From: Chloroflexota bacterium
Lineage (GTDB): Bacteria > Chloroflexota > Anaerolineae > B4-G1
NCBI GenBank assembly: GCA_024232355.1
Contig: JAAEPW010001169.1
Span: forward strand, 1 to 22,451
Length of the DNA stretch: 22,451 bases
Reading direction: 5' to 3'
How positions within the stretch are numbered: the first letter of the stretch is position 1; each line of letters begins with the position of its first letter. The position numbers and the translations under genes are program-made. The notes beneath the pieces are model-generated. The model was given only the letters and a program-made list of their open reading frames with translations. It searched no databases and had not been told where the DNA came from. Positions 1-7,228 of the stretch are shown here, piece by piece.

Positions 1-155
1 AGCGCGTCGAGCTGCTAAGTCTAAAGCAATTTTCGGACGACCTTCGAATTTGCTTGGAAAGGTACTGTTTAGGCGATTAGAAACCGTCTACTTTTGCACT
101 AACTGAATAGAAATGCGCTACCTTTGCGCAAAAATATGGTGATAGGGGTGGTGAT

Positions 156-1223
156 ATGAGTCGTGATGATCCTTTGACGAACTGGCTTCTGTGGAGAAAG
201 CCTACAATGTATCCTGAACTTGTTGCGCAACAACAAGTCAAGATACGCGCTGCATTGGACCAACTGGCCGACCTGTTGGATCAACCGTCAACTGAACGAC
301 CCAATATGCGCAACATCCATTTATGGGGTGGGATGTTGGGACTGGATTCTGCTGACCTGATCCATGCACAAGAACTCTACAAACGTGTTTTCACCGCCGG
401 TGGGGCTGGCAGTATGCTCATCCAGGAAGGGTTGCTCGAATTGATCGCTACCACCGAATCCACTAGATCTATTCCCTTTTGGTCGGAGATTTTGGATTTT
501 CGTCGCTCGCGTGATGCTTTCGCCGGGAAACGTCGGGTAATAGCATTGGCGGCCCTGGCCTGTCTGGCTGCCAAGCAGAACGAAGCTGCTGCTTACGATG
601 CTTTGTGCAAAGCCGCTCATCACAATCACAAGGAAACCCGAGCCTTGGCAGTGCATTATCTCGGCCGAGCGTACATAGACGTCGAGCGCTCCATACCAGA
701 GAGTGTGCTGGCCGATCTGATGAATATCGCTGTGCAAGACACTGCCTTTGGACCGCGTTTTCAGGCCCGTGCCGTCCTGCGAACTACTGGACGTCCAATT
801 CCTATGGACAATCCCGGAGGCGTATATGCTTTCAAGGTCAAGTTCATGTGGGACAAACGCATCAATCGTACTCTTGAACTGCAATCAGAGCAAACTTTGG
901 ATGATCTGCACTATGCCATCCAACGGGCTATCGATTGGGGGGCCGATCACCTCTACTCATTTTATATGAACGGGAAAAGGTATGATATGCGGTATGCCTT
1001 TTCTTGCTCGTATGAAAAAGAGCGTCCACCGTGGACCGATGAAGCGATCATCGGCGAATTGGGACTGGCAAAAAAACACAAGTTCCTGTACTATTTTGAC
1101 TATGGAGATAGTCACGAATTCGAGGTGGAAGTGGTAGGTATTTGTTCGCAGACGGATGCGGAAAAGTATCCGCGCGTGGTGGCCAGTCAGGGAAAATCTC
1201 CGCCACAGTACGGTTGGTGGTAG
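156..1223 (+). CDS. HEAT-like protein with C-terminal pRiA4b ORF-3-like domain
   Basis: A 355-residue protein. The C-terminal part (about residues 222-350) has the hallmarks of the plasmid pRiA4b ORF-3-like family: an opening VYAFKVKF strand, a helix around LDDLHYAIQRAIDW followed by H-x-YSF, a FDYGDSHEFEVEV strand motif (about 314-326) and a terminal YPRVV-x-SQGKSPPQY motif (about 338-352). Residues about 125-215 look like two helical HEAT-type repeats. No biochemical role is firmly established for this family, so none is assigned. The start at 156 is preferred because a purine-rich AGGGGTGG lies a few bases upstream. It is the first gene of a plus-strand cassette with DUF6398-like and HEAT-like proteins, which are recurrent partners of pRiA4b-type domains. 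The domain call is secure; the N-terminal repeat call is weaker. Confidence 0.8.
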   Translation: MSRDDPLTNWLLWRKPTMYPELVAQQQVKIRAALDQLADLLDQPSTERPNMRNIHLWGGMLGLDSADLIHAQELYKRVFTAGGAGSMLIQEGLLELIATTESTRSIPFWSEILDFRRSRDAFAGKRRVIALAALACLAAKQNEAAAYDALCKAAHHNHKETRALAVHYLGRAYIDVERSIPESVLADLMNIAVQDTAFGPRFQARAVLRTTGRPIPMDNPGGVYAFKVKFMWDKRINRTLELQSEQTLDDLHYAIQRAIDWGADHLYSFYMNGKRYDMRYAFSCSYEKERPPWTDEAIIGELGLAKKHKFLYYFDYGDSHEFEVEVVGICSQTDAEKYPRVVASQGKSPPQYGWW

Positions 1224-1363
1224 GGATGCTGTGTGATGGATAGGCCCGCGCGTGCTTTGGTGAACGGTAGATGTAGAGACAGAACAACTTGTCCCAATTT
1301 CAGACGTGTTACAAAAAGTCTTCGTACCAACAGAGATCGAGTTTGATGACATAGGAGATTCAA

Positions 1364-1882
1364 ATGCCTCAAGTCAAGAAATCAGCAAAAGTACCCAAGA
1401 AAATGCAAGAGAAATTCGAGTCCATCGTGGTGCTTACAGACAGGGTCTGTCACGAGCACCTGGATGAGGAATATGCCCAGTTGGCCCGTTATGCCACTGC
1501 TGCCTTGTGCCGCAAGCGCCCTTCACCTTTGCTGAGAAGCCGCGTCAGGTCATGGGCGTGTGGCATTGTGTATGCTCTGGGGTTTGTGAATTTCCTTTTT
1601 GACAAAAGCCAAGATCCGCATATGAGCGCGACTGAACTGTGCGAGGCGTTCAATGTTGCCAAAGGTACGGGAGCAGCCAAGTCGAGAGAAGTACGTGATA
1701 CTTTGAATATGACGCAGATGGATCCGAATTGGTACCGACCTAGCCAGATGGACGACAACGCAATGGCCTGGATGATTATGATAGATGGCCTCATCGTTGA
1801 TGCTCGTAGGATGTCGTTGGAGATACAAGAGATTGCTCACGAGATGGGGCTGATTCCCTACGTGCCGGGCAGACCCAGATAG
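1364..1882 (+). CDS. DUF6398-like protein
   Basis: A 172-residue soluble protein resembling the DUF6398 family over nearly its whole length. Recognisable segments are VPKKMQEKFESIVVLTD near the N-terminus, a CRKRPSPLLRSR segment (about 49-60), FVNFLFDKSQDPHMSA (about 74-89), an HTH-like stretch ELCEAFNVAKGTGAAKSREV (about 91-110), and a C-terminal AWMIMIDGLIVDAR. The HTH-like segment (a helix, a G-T-x-A-x-K-S turn, then R-x-T-L) could bind nucleic acid, but this is inference. The start is supported by AGGAG seven bases upstream. It lies 140 bases after the pRiA4b-domain gene and about 50 bases before the HEAT-like gene, so the three may be co-transcribed. Function unknown. Confidence 0.75.
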   Translation: MPQVKKSAKVPKKMQEKFESIVVLTDRVCHEHLDEEYAQLARYATAALCRKRPSPLLRSRVRSWACGIVYALGFVNFLFDKSQDPHMSATELCEAFNVAKGTGAAKSREVRDTLNMTQMDPNWYRPSQMDDNAMAWMIMIDGLIVDARRMSLEIQEIAHEMGLIPYVPGRPR

Positions 1883-1934
1883 CTTTTTGATGCAAGGCCA
1901 AAGGAATACCCGTGGAGATGATCCCAGGAGGGAT

Positions 1935-2630
1935 ATGGATTATGCAAAAGCCTCCGCAATAGAACTAATCGACGCACTGTACAAACAGGAACGTCACCCT
2001 GACCTAGAACTGATTCGGGCGCTGTTGGAACGAGGGGATGAGGTTGTGCCCGATCTCATTGAAGTTGTCGATAACGGCACAAGTTGGCCACAGATTCACG
2101 CTGCACTGTTGTTGTGTGAACTACAGGCCGAATCAGCATTGCCAGCCCTACGACGGGCTATGAGTGCGCCCAAGCACCACGGCATGGCTGATTGGCTGAC
2201 CGACGATGCCTTGGAAAAGTTTGGTCCTGTCGCACTGGATACGTTGGAAGCCATCGCTTCTGATAAGGCAGTGGAGTGGTACCCACGCGCCGTGGCTTGT
2301 GGGGTGATGTTGACCATAGCCTTTCGTCACCCCGAAACCTACGACCGCGTCACGGCTTTTCTGCGCAGTCTGCTTCCCGCGCCCGACCTAGATTGGCAGT
2401 CCTATGAGGGCTACGAGGCGATCAAGGAGGCCGTAGATGATCCCCAGGTCTGGACATCGGCAGTTGCACGGTTGTGCGATTTGCGTGACCCAAAAGCCTA
2501 CAATTTGATCGGTCAACTGTTTCAAGCTGGCTTGATTGACGAAATGGCGATTGACCCGGCGAGTTACGAGGAAGCGTATCAACAGAGTGAAGCACTGTGG
2601 GCAGATCCAAGAAACCGCCGCAGCCTTTGA
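1935..2630 (+). CDS. HEAT-repeat / DUF1186-like protein
   Basis: A 231-residue, largely helical protein from the preferred ATG at 1935, which is preceded by AGGAGG at a rather short spacing. In-frame TTG (1887) and ATG (1890) codons upstream would add up to 16 residues. Repeated helical units are visible: EVVPDLIEVV, ALLLCELQAESALPALRRAM, LTDDALEKFGPVALDTLEAI and YPRAVACGVMLTIAF. This pattern is typical of HEAT or DUF1186-type scaffolds. Such proteins usually mediate protein-protein contacts; no catalytic motif is visible. The stop codon overlaps the start of a 38-residue basic ORF (TGATG), suggesting translational coupling, or alternatively an ancestral fused tail. Family-level call only. 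Confidence 0.65.
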   Translation: MDYAKASAIELIDALYKQERHPDLELIRALLERGDEVVPDLIEVVDNGTSWPQIHAALLLCELQAESALPALRRAMSAPKHHGMADWLTDDALEKFGPVALDTLEAIASDKAVEWYPRAVACGVMLTIAFRHPETYDRVTAFLRSLLPAPDLDWQSYEGYEAIKEAVDDPQVWTSAVARLCDLRDPKAYNLIGQLFQAGLIDEMAIDPASYEEAYQQSEALWADPRNRRSL

Positions 2631-2746
2631 TGGATCGTTATGCACGCAGTCAACCCAAGAAAATGCCCAAAAGCACCAAACGCACGCAGGTCGCATCACA
2701 GAGGGAGAAACGGAAAAAGTGGAGAAAACGCAAAAGGCGCAAGTAG
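2630..2746 (+). CDS. Tiny Lys/Arg-rich protein coupled to HEAT-like gene
   Basis: A 38-codon frame starts at an ATG whose A is the last base of the preceding TGA stop (TGATG), the classical arrangement for translational re-initiation. The product is extremely basic: it opens MDRYARSQPKKMPKSTK and ends KKWRKRKRRK. Such tails commonly contact RNA, DNA or ribosomes, which is inference only. Alternatively it is the displaced C-terminal tail of the HEAT-like protein: the frame is open for several codons upstream of the ATG (SKKPPQPL), so a one-base slip near 2605-2625 would fuse the two. It cannot be recognised by family. Confidence 0.45.
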   Translation: MDRYARSQPKKMPKSTKRTQVASQREKRKKWRKRKRRK

Positions 2747-2762
2747 AATCAGGGAGTAGGTT

Positions 2763-2965
2763 ATGCAAGATGCGATGGTAGACGACCAACTCGTCCAAGC
2801 CGGACCCGATTCCCCAGAGCAAGCCCAATGTCCTGCCTGTGGTGCCGCCGTAGTCAAGCGAAAACGCCGTCGGATGGTGACTATTCCTGGTTTTATCGCC
2901 ATGCTTAAGGGAAGGAAAAATCAGATTGTCCACGCAGGTACAGCCCCGTCAGCGCGGATCGCTGA
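2763..2965 (+). pseudogene. Frameshifted small zinc-ribbon protein
   Basis: The first frame encodes an acidic leader, then CPACGAAVVKRKRRR, a CxxC knuckle with basic tail. Just after this (about 2868-2873) the expected continuation switches frame: DGDYSWFYRHA is read in the +1 frame, followed by a TAA at about 2911-2913. The same frame then continues with GKEKSDCPRRYSPVSADR and a stop at 2963-2965. The two halves together make a plausible small zinc-binding protein (CxxC plus later Cys, YRH motif). At least one indel and one nonsense change are therefore implied. The original first frame continues as unrelated residues to a stop at 2988-2990. It sits directly before a decayed recombinase. Confidence 0.45.
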
Positions 2966-2991
2966 TAATCGAGCCCAAAACTTGATGTGAT

Positions 2992-4092
2992 ATGGATGAA
3001 CGGTCTGTTGTAGATCAACTACTCGACGATTTGGATGTCGCGGCAAGTGATCGGGAGGAAATCCGTTGGCATATTCTCAGAACCACGCATGGTTCGGCAG
3101 TCAAGGATACCGATCAGTGGCAAGATTTCAAGGGGAAACGAGTAGCGCGGGGTGCAATTAATGTCTCAATTCCTCCATTTGCCTACAAACTCACGTATGA
3201 TCCTGACATTCCGATCTGGCCTGACCCGGCAACGGCAGTATCCGCGCGGGAAGCGTTCCGGCTGTACGCAACCGGCATACACAGCACGCGCACAATCGCC
3301 GACCCTATGGCGAGACAGGGTATCAGAGGCACACGCGGAAAACCCTTGAACGGTGATGCGTTGCGAGAGGTGTTTGGGAACCCGGTGTATATCGGTCTGA
3401 TGCGGATCAATGAAAAGGGTGAGGACAAAAAGACATTGAGGAGTGAGCGGCCAATCGTACCTGCCAATCACCCACCAATTATCAGTGCCGCGTTGTTTTA
3501 CGCTGCCCGGCAGGTGGCCAAGGGGATGCGGTCTCGAGCGCTCGTCCGAGTGGTCAATCAAGCGGCAATCTTTCAGCGTCGGGCAGTCTGTGCATATTGT
3601 GGGGAGACGATCAAGCTGATGGGGAGAGGAAACACTCTGCCGGATGGCACATGGGCGACATACTACATCGAGGGGTACGAAGAGACATCTTGCATCTATT
3701 GCGAGCCTGGGGGATGGGAGCGGGGAAGCAGGCCGGTGCTGTCCGATGAATCAAATAGAATGGTGACGCGCTTGGTGAAACAATGTCTCACCGAATGGGC
3801 GCGAGTTCGGCTTCATAGAGTTACAGAGATATGGCAACAGGAGAGCAAAGTGGTGCAGCAAGTGGCAAAACGTCAGCGAGAACAACCTGATTTCCTGATC
3901 AGCGATGAAGAGACGGTCCGGGAGGTTGCGTTGGCGTCTATCTGGAGACTGTGGAGCAGTGCGCGACGGGTGGATAGGCGCAATATGGCACACGTGGTGC
4001 TGGCCCGTGTGCCAATCGATCCACAGAGTGGGTGGGTTGATCCAAGCGACATCGAGTGGCGGTCACCGTTCGACAAGTATGCGCCGGATTGA
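2992..4092 (+). pseudogene. Large serine recombinase lacking its catalytic domain
   Basis: A 366-residue frame. Residues about 50-200 match the recombinase DNA-binding domain of large serine recombinases: KRVARGAINVSIPPFAYK, EAFRLYATGIHSTRTIAD, then NGDALREVFGNPVYIGLM and the HPPIISAALFYAA segment. A zinc ribbon follows (CAYCGETIKLM ... SCIYC, about 200-240), then a helical, probably coiled-coil, region. The N-terminal resolvase domain with its nucleophilic serine (normally about 130 residues) is missing. In its place is a roughly 45-residue segment beginning MDERSVVDQLLDDLDV that resembles the linker/tail found after recombinase zinc ribbons, suggesting an internal deletion or rearrangement. 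No good ribosome-binding site precedes 2992. It is probably a remnant of an integrative element and cannot be active for recombination as encoded. Confidence 0.6.
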
Positions 4093-4184
4093 CTTGGAGA
4101 AAGCGTTGGGTGCTCACAACACGGGCATAAAGACAACGCATCCGCGTGTGGTGTTCATTCGGTTGCTCGCAGCCTGACGATTGA

Positions 4185-4889
4185 TTAACCTGTGCTGAAC
4201 ATATCCGTGGGCTCATTCCACAACCTGCCCTGAATAACCTTGATGAAATCCTCATAGTAGTAATTCACGCTCAAACCGATGGCGTCCACGGCCAGGCTCA
4301 GGATGTCGTCATCGTAGGGGCGCTGCCCATTTTTTGTCATTTGCCGTTCCATCGCTGCCTTGGTGATTTTGAGTTGTATGACGCGGGCTGATTTGGCCTT
4401 GAGGATGGCGATTGCGGTATCTGCCAGGCGAATGGCCAATTCCTGCAACTGTCGGTCGCCTATCGGAGCGATCCGCTTGGGAGCAGCCTGGAACTCGACA
4501 TAGATGTCGTTGGCGATCTCGTGCCGGACCCAGGTTTCCCAGGTCTGTTCGGCGTGAGTTTTGAAGAACCGTGAGGCTGGAATGTCATAGTAGTATTCGT
4601 TATCTTCATCCTCATCGTCTTTATCCTCAAAGTCAAATAGTTGAGGTGTAAAGTCAGAGAGAGCACGGACCAGGTTATACCCGATAGTTCCAACGATGGC
4701 CGAGGCAGCCATCACCAAGATCGTTCCTTCGAACAGGGCAAAGGGGAGAAACAGCGTCAGTAGCCAACCCAGGCCAATGGCGATGCCGAGTACGAGGGCC
4801 AGGAGAAGGATGGCTAGACCGATTATGATGAGAACATATATCACGATCACACTCCATAAAGACGATTTTGTCCACAATTGGGCGGGCAT
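4185..4889 (-). CDS. Membrane protein with acidic linker, unknown family
   Basis: A 234-residue protein read from ATG 4889 (MPAQLWTKSS). A downstream GTG near 4844 is a rival start because GGAG lies just upstream of it, whereas 4889 has no clear ribosome-binding site. Two or three closely packed membrane segments cover about residues 13-78 (VIVIYVLIIIGLAILLLALV, then LLTLFLPFALF and a third). A strikingly acidic stretch FEDKDDEDEDNEYYYD (about 87-102) follows, then a soluble, helix-rich domain of about 130 residues. This looks like a membrane-anchored cytoplasmic domain. It is convergent with the recombinase remnant, and the repeat cassette occupies its upstream region. The family is not recognised. 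Confidence 0.6.
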   Translation of the reverse strand: MPAQLWTKSSLWSVIVIYVLIIIGLAILLLALVLGIAIGLGWLLTLFLPFALFEGTILVMAASAIVGTIGYNLVRALSDFTPQLFDFEDKDDEDEDNEYYYDIPASRFFKTHAEQTWETWVRHEIANDIYVEFQAAPKRIAPIGDRQLQELAIRLADTAIAILKAKSARVIQLKITKAAMERQMTKNGQRPYDDDILSLAVDAIGLSVNYYYEDFIKVIQGRLWNEPTDMFSTG

Positions 4890-4961
4890 TGTAACACAAC
4901 GGGGTGGGTGGGTCAAATAGCTTTTGTTAGTCCATCTCCGGATTGGGACGACAAAGAGGGG

Positions 4962-5130
4962 AGAGAAGTGTGTCCACAGATTGCCACGAGGTTCATCGGT
5001 CTGGCCTGCCCTATTACCCCCGCCGACGACGTGGCCCCACTCCGATCCCTCGCCGTATCCCCCTGGTCTGCCCAGGTAGTGCATTGGCTTGTTTCCTTGG
5101 GCCGGGGACGGTGGAATGCGGGGATGCGGG
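4962..5130 (+). repeat. Repeat unit A of intergenic cassette 1
   Basis: A unit of roughly 165 bases, beginning GTCCACAGATTGCCAC and ending around GGTGGAATGCGGGG. It is related to units at about 5396, 14715 and 14916. It contains the hairpin CCTGG-TCTGC-CCAGG (5062-5076). The family was found by eye; the strand is nominal. It lies in the 809-base gene-free interval 4890-5698 upstream of the minus-strand membrane gene. Confidence 0.7.
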
Positions 5131-5232
5131 GAAGAATCGGTGGGTGGCATTGTCTGTGACCACAAGCGGGGGGCGTTACTGTTGGGTTGGCCTTGTTGCG
5201 GTGATTGGTAGTTTGTGGCTAGTGCCCCTTGC

Positions 5233-5638
5233 CATCGCCCCATCGCTCGCCACCGCTGAAACAGAGGATCGATCTCTCGGACGGCATCGCTTTCTCCCCG
5301 TGCAAAACTTGGTAATGAACCTCGTGCCAAGGGCGATGGAATGCGGCGGGGGTGCGGCTTTGGTGTAGTGATCGTGCGTGGCAGGGTTAGGAGAAAGAGA
5401 AGAGGTGTCCACAGATTGCCACAGAGGTTATCGACCTGACCAGCCTCATTGTCTCCAGCGCCGACGCGCCCCAGTCTGCTCCCTCGCCGTATCCCCCTGG
5501 TCTATCCCAGGTGGTGCATTGGCTTGTTCCCTTGGGCTAGGGGCGGTGGAGTGCGGGGTGGGGAGTTGGCGGTGGGGAATGGGGCTGCTGTGCCTTTCGG
5601 TGGTGTGGGCTTGGAGGGGCTTTAGTTTGCTGTGGTGG
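5233..5638 (+). repeat. Cassette 1 main block (leader module, unit B, tail)
   Basis: A block nearly collinear with 14545 onward. A leader module starts near CTCGCCACCGCTGAAAC and runs into a strongly conserved stretch (about 5338-5406, GTGTAGTGATCGTGCGT then GCAGGGTTAGGAGAAAGAGA). Unit B then starts at about 5396 with hairpin arms CCTGG 5496-5500 and CCAGG 5507-5511. A tail (GCTGTGCCTTTCGGTG at 5586, ending TTTGCTGTGGTGG at 5638) also ends the second cassette. Reading frames across the two copies diverge by indels, so it is not a conserved coding sequence. Confidence 0.75.
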
Positions 5639-5698
5639 ATGCGAGGGGCGTTGGGAGAGGCCAAGTACATCAAAATAGCGTTTATGGTAGTGACCCAC

Positions 5699-6364
5699 TC
5701 ACATTTGAGTCAACTGTGAACCTGGGGTATCCTGCGCTGCGCAGCATACTTCGCCGCCGGGACAGCGATGCCGCTTTAACCCATCAAGCAGCAAACGCAC
5801 AGAGTGCTCGACCAACTCGTTCAAGTTCACCGCCTGCGGATCCACCATCCACAGAATCCCCAGCCCTTCATACAGGGCGCAAAGGATAATCGCTGTTTCT
5901 ACCGCGTTCACAGTCCGAAACTCCCCCTGGTCGATGCCATGCTGGATAAGGGCAGCTAGTGTTTCACGGTAATCCCTGACATAGTCTTGGAGAACCCGGT
6001 ACACAGTCTCTTGACGCGCTGCCGCTGCGTAGAATTCATAGATGATGGGTAACAGGCCGGACAGGTGCTCGAACTCGGCCATAACCTGCCGGGTGAACAG
6101 CAGCAAACGCTCTCTCACCGACCCCTCGCCCCTCGACAGGGCCTGTAGATCTTTCATTCCCCAAGCAAGGATCCGCTCCGGAAGGGCAGCGATGATATCG
6201 TCTTTGCTATCAAAGTACCAGTAGAGCGTACCTTTGCTCAGGCCGGATTCTTGTACGATGTCATCCATACGGGCTCTGTGGAAACCCAGCCGGGCAAAGA
6301 CGGCGGTGGCAGCGTCCAGGATTTGATTCCTGCGCTCTTTTCTGACATCGGGACGAGGTGGCAT
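5699..6364 (-). CDS. TetR-family transcriptional regulator
   Basis: A 221-residue repressor-type protein. The N-terminal DNA-binding domain is clear: RRNQILDAATAVFARLGF (about 11-28), then the helix-turn-helix MDDIVQESGLSKGTLYWYF (about 33-51) and the SKDDIIAAL segment that ends TetR heads. The C-terminal ligand-binding region (about 70-200) is helical and too divergent to predict a ligand. ATG 6364 is chosen because GGAGA lies six bases upstream; an in-frame TTG at 6382 is less likely. The gene starts 42 bases after the nitroreductase stop on the same strand, and a palindrome (6382-6401) sits exactly in that gap, suggesting local autoregulation. The protein ends with a Cys-containing tail (CPGGEVCC). 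Confidence 0.9.
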   Translation of the reverse strand: MPPRPDVRKERRNQILDAATAVFARLGFHRARMDDIVQESGLSKGTLYWYFDSKDDIIAALPERILAWGMKDLQALSRGEGSVRERLLLFTRQVMAEFEHLSGLLPIIYEFYAAAARQETVYRVLQDYVRDYRETLAALIQHGIDQGEFRTVNAVETAIILCALYEGLGILWMVDPQAVNLNELVEHSVRLLLDGLKRHRCPGGEVCCAAQDTPGSQLTQM

Positions 6365-6381
6365 AGCTTCTCCAAAAGGCA

Positions 6382-6401
6382 AACCGATCAGTCAACCGGT
6401 T
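6382..6401 (-). promoter_or_regulatory. Palindromic TetR-type operator candidate
   Basis: Arms AACCG and CGGTT are separated by 10 bases, with an internal ACCGGT. The site lies in the short gap between the nitroreductase stop and the TetR start, a few bases upstream of the TetR Shine-Dalgarno. The dyad is directly visible; binding by the adjacent TetR protein is inferred from position. Confidence 0.45.
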
Positions 6402-6406
6402 GTACC

Positions 6407-6985
6407 CTATCTGGAATGGCCGACGGGCAGAATGTACATCGGCACTTGTTGTTCTGGGAGAGCCAACACTTTGCTGACGGAAGCGTCGTCGAACTCGCCG
6501 ACAGGAACGCTCGCCAATCCCATTGCTACGGCTTGCAGGAGCATATTCTGGGCGGCATGAGCGGTGTCCATCGGCACGTAGCGCGTCTCTCCCCGTTCTC
6601 CGTAACGATGGATGGAGCTGATGGCAAAGACACACGGAGCCTCAGCGATGAATTTCTGATACCGGGCGGCTTCTACCAGCTTTTCCCGTACATCCTGTCC
6701 CAGATGACGCGTCAGACAATGACCTTCCGGGTGATAACGCCAGATGCCATCAGCACGACAGACGTAGAGAATCAATGTGTGGCGTCCGCCGGCCGATGGG
6801 GCTGCACGCAGGGTGTTCTTGCCGCCAGTGACACCCTGAACCGCCCATAACAATTGCCCGATCTGTTCCAGTTTCAGACCCTCAGGCGTGTAACATCGCA
6901 CAGAGCGACGCTGGGCGATGGCGGCTTCCAACGATACCGGCCCATCGGTGCAAGGTTGAGGCAATGTGATGCGTGATCCTGACAT
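6407..6985 (-). CDS. SagB-like nitroreductase-family oxidoreductase
   Basis: A 192-residue flavoenzyme of the nitroreductase fold, most like the SagB/ThcOx-type group. Visible features are AIAQRRSVRCY (about 22-32; the RRS phosphate-contact motif for FMN), QIGQLLWAVQGVTG (about 41-54), AAPSAGGRH (about 61-69), DTAHAAQNMLLQAVAMGLASVPVG (about 140-163) and a C-terminal LPEQQVPMYILPVGH. These proteins use FMN and NAD(P)H. SagB members oxidise azolines in peptide natural products, but no precursor peptide or cyclodehydratase is nearby, so a generic reductase role is equally likely. ATG 6985 is supported by AAGGAG upstream. It is followed on the same strand by the TetR gene, its probable regulator. 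Confidence 0.85.
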   Translation of the reverse strand: MSGSRITLPQPCTDGPVSLEAAIAQRRSVRCYTPEGLKLEQIGQLLWAVQGVTGGKNTLRAAPSAGGRHTLILYVCRADGIWRYHPEGHCLTRHLGQDVREKLVEAARYQKFIAEAPCVFAISSIHRYGERGETRYVPMDTAHAAQNMLLQAVAMGLASVPVGEFDDASVSKVLALPEQQVPMYILPVGHSR

Positions 6986-7048
6986 CTTTCTTTTCTCCTT
7001 TCCAGCAAATCTGTTGAGAAAACTCCAAGAACTCGACACACTCTGCTG

Positions 7049-7174
7049 CTAGCAGCCTGTGGAGAGCCCTGTAGCATAGGGCCTCGTGCCCGTTTTGTGC
7101 CTGTTTTCGAGCAATTTTGCCGCTTACAAGCCGCCCACAAGGGGCTAAATTGCATCTCTCTGACAGACTGCTAG
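7049..7174. mobile_element. Possible MITE-like element with 12-bp inverted ends
   Basis: CTAGCAGCCTGT (7049-7060) and ACAGACTGCTAG (7163-7174) are inverted copies with one mismatch, and both continue inward into a GAGAG-type purine run. The 126-base interval carries no gene. It contains a GCCCT/AGGGC hairpin (7066-7082) and a tandem pair GTGCCCGTTTT/GTGCCTGTTTT (about 7086-7107). No target-site duplication is evident, so this is only a candidate. Confidence 0.3.
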
Positions 7175-7197
7175 ACCGACGAATGCACGCGTTTGTC

Positions 7198-7216
7198 TGA
7201 ATCAGGACTGGATTCA
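7198..7216 (-). terminator. Hairpin after glycosyltransferase gene
   Basis: TGAATC (7198-7203) and GATTCA (7211-7216) form a six-base stem with a seven-base loop, about 13 bases beyond the stop of the minus-strand glycosyltransferase at 7229. There is no following T-run, so intrinsic termination is uncertain. Confidence 0.3.
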
Positions 7217-7228
7217 AGTGCACGCACC

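Noticed and set aside
3..107. C-terminal tail of a gene entering from the left
   Set aside because: Two frames are open from the window edge (to stops near 78-80 and 105-107), but neither is recognisable and they are too short to choose between.
4943..5368. A 141-codon frame in cassette 1, and the minus-strand extension of the membrane gene to 5330
   Set aside because: Both lie in repeat sequence. The membrane protein's hydrophobic segment begins soon after ATG 4889, and the extension is Pro/Gly/Arg-rich without family features.
6407..6985. Azoline peptide (TOMM) biosynthesis cluster from the SagB-like gene
   Set aside because: No YcaO cyclodehydratase, precursor peptide or transporter pair is near; the gene may simply be a nitroreductase-family enzyme.
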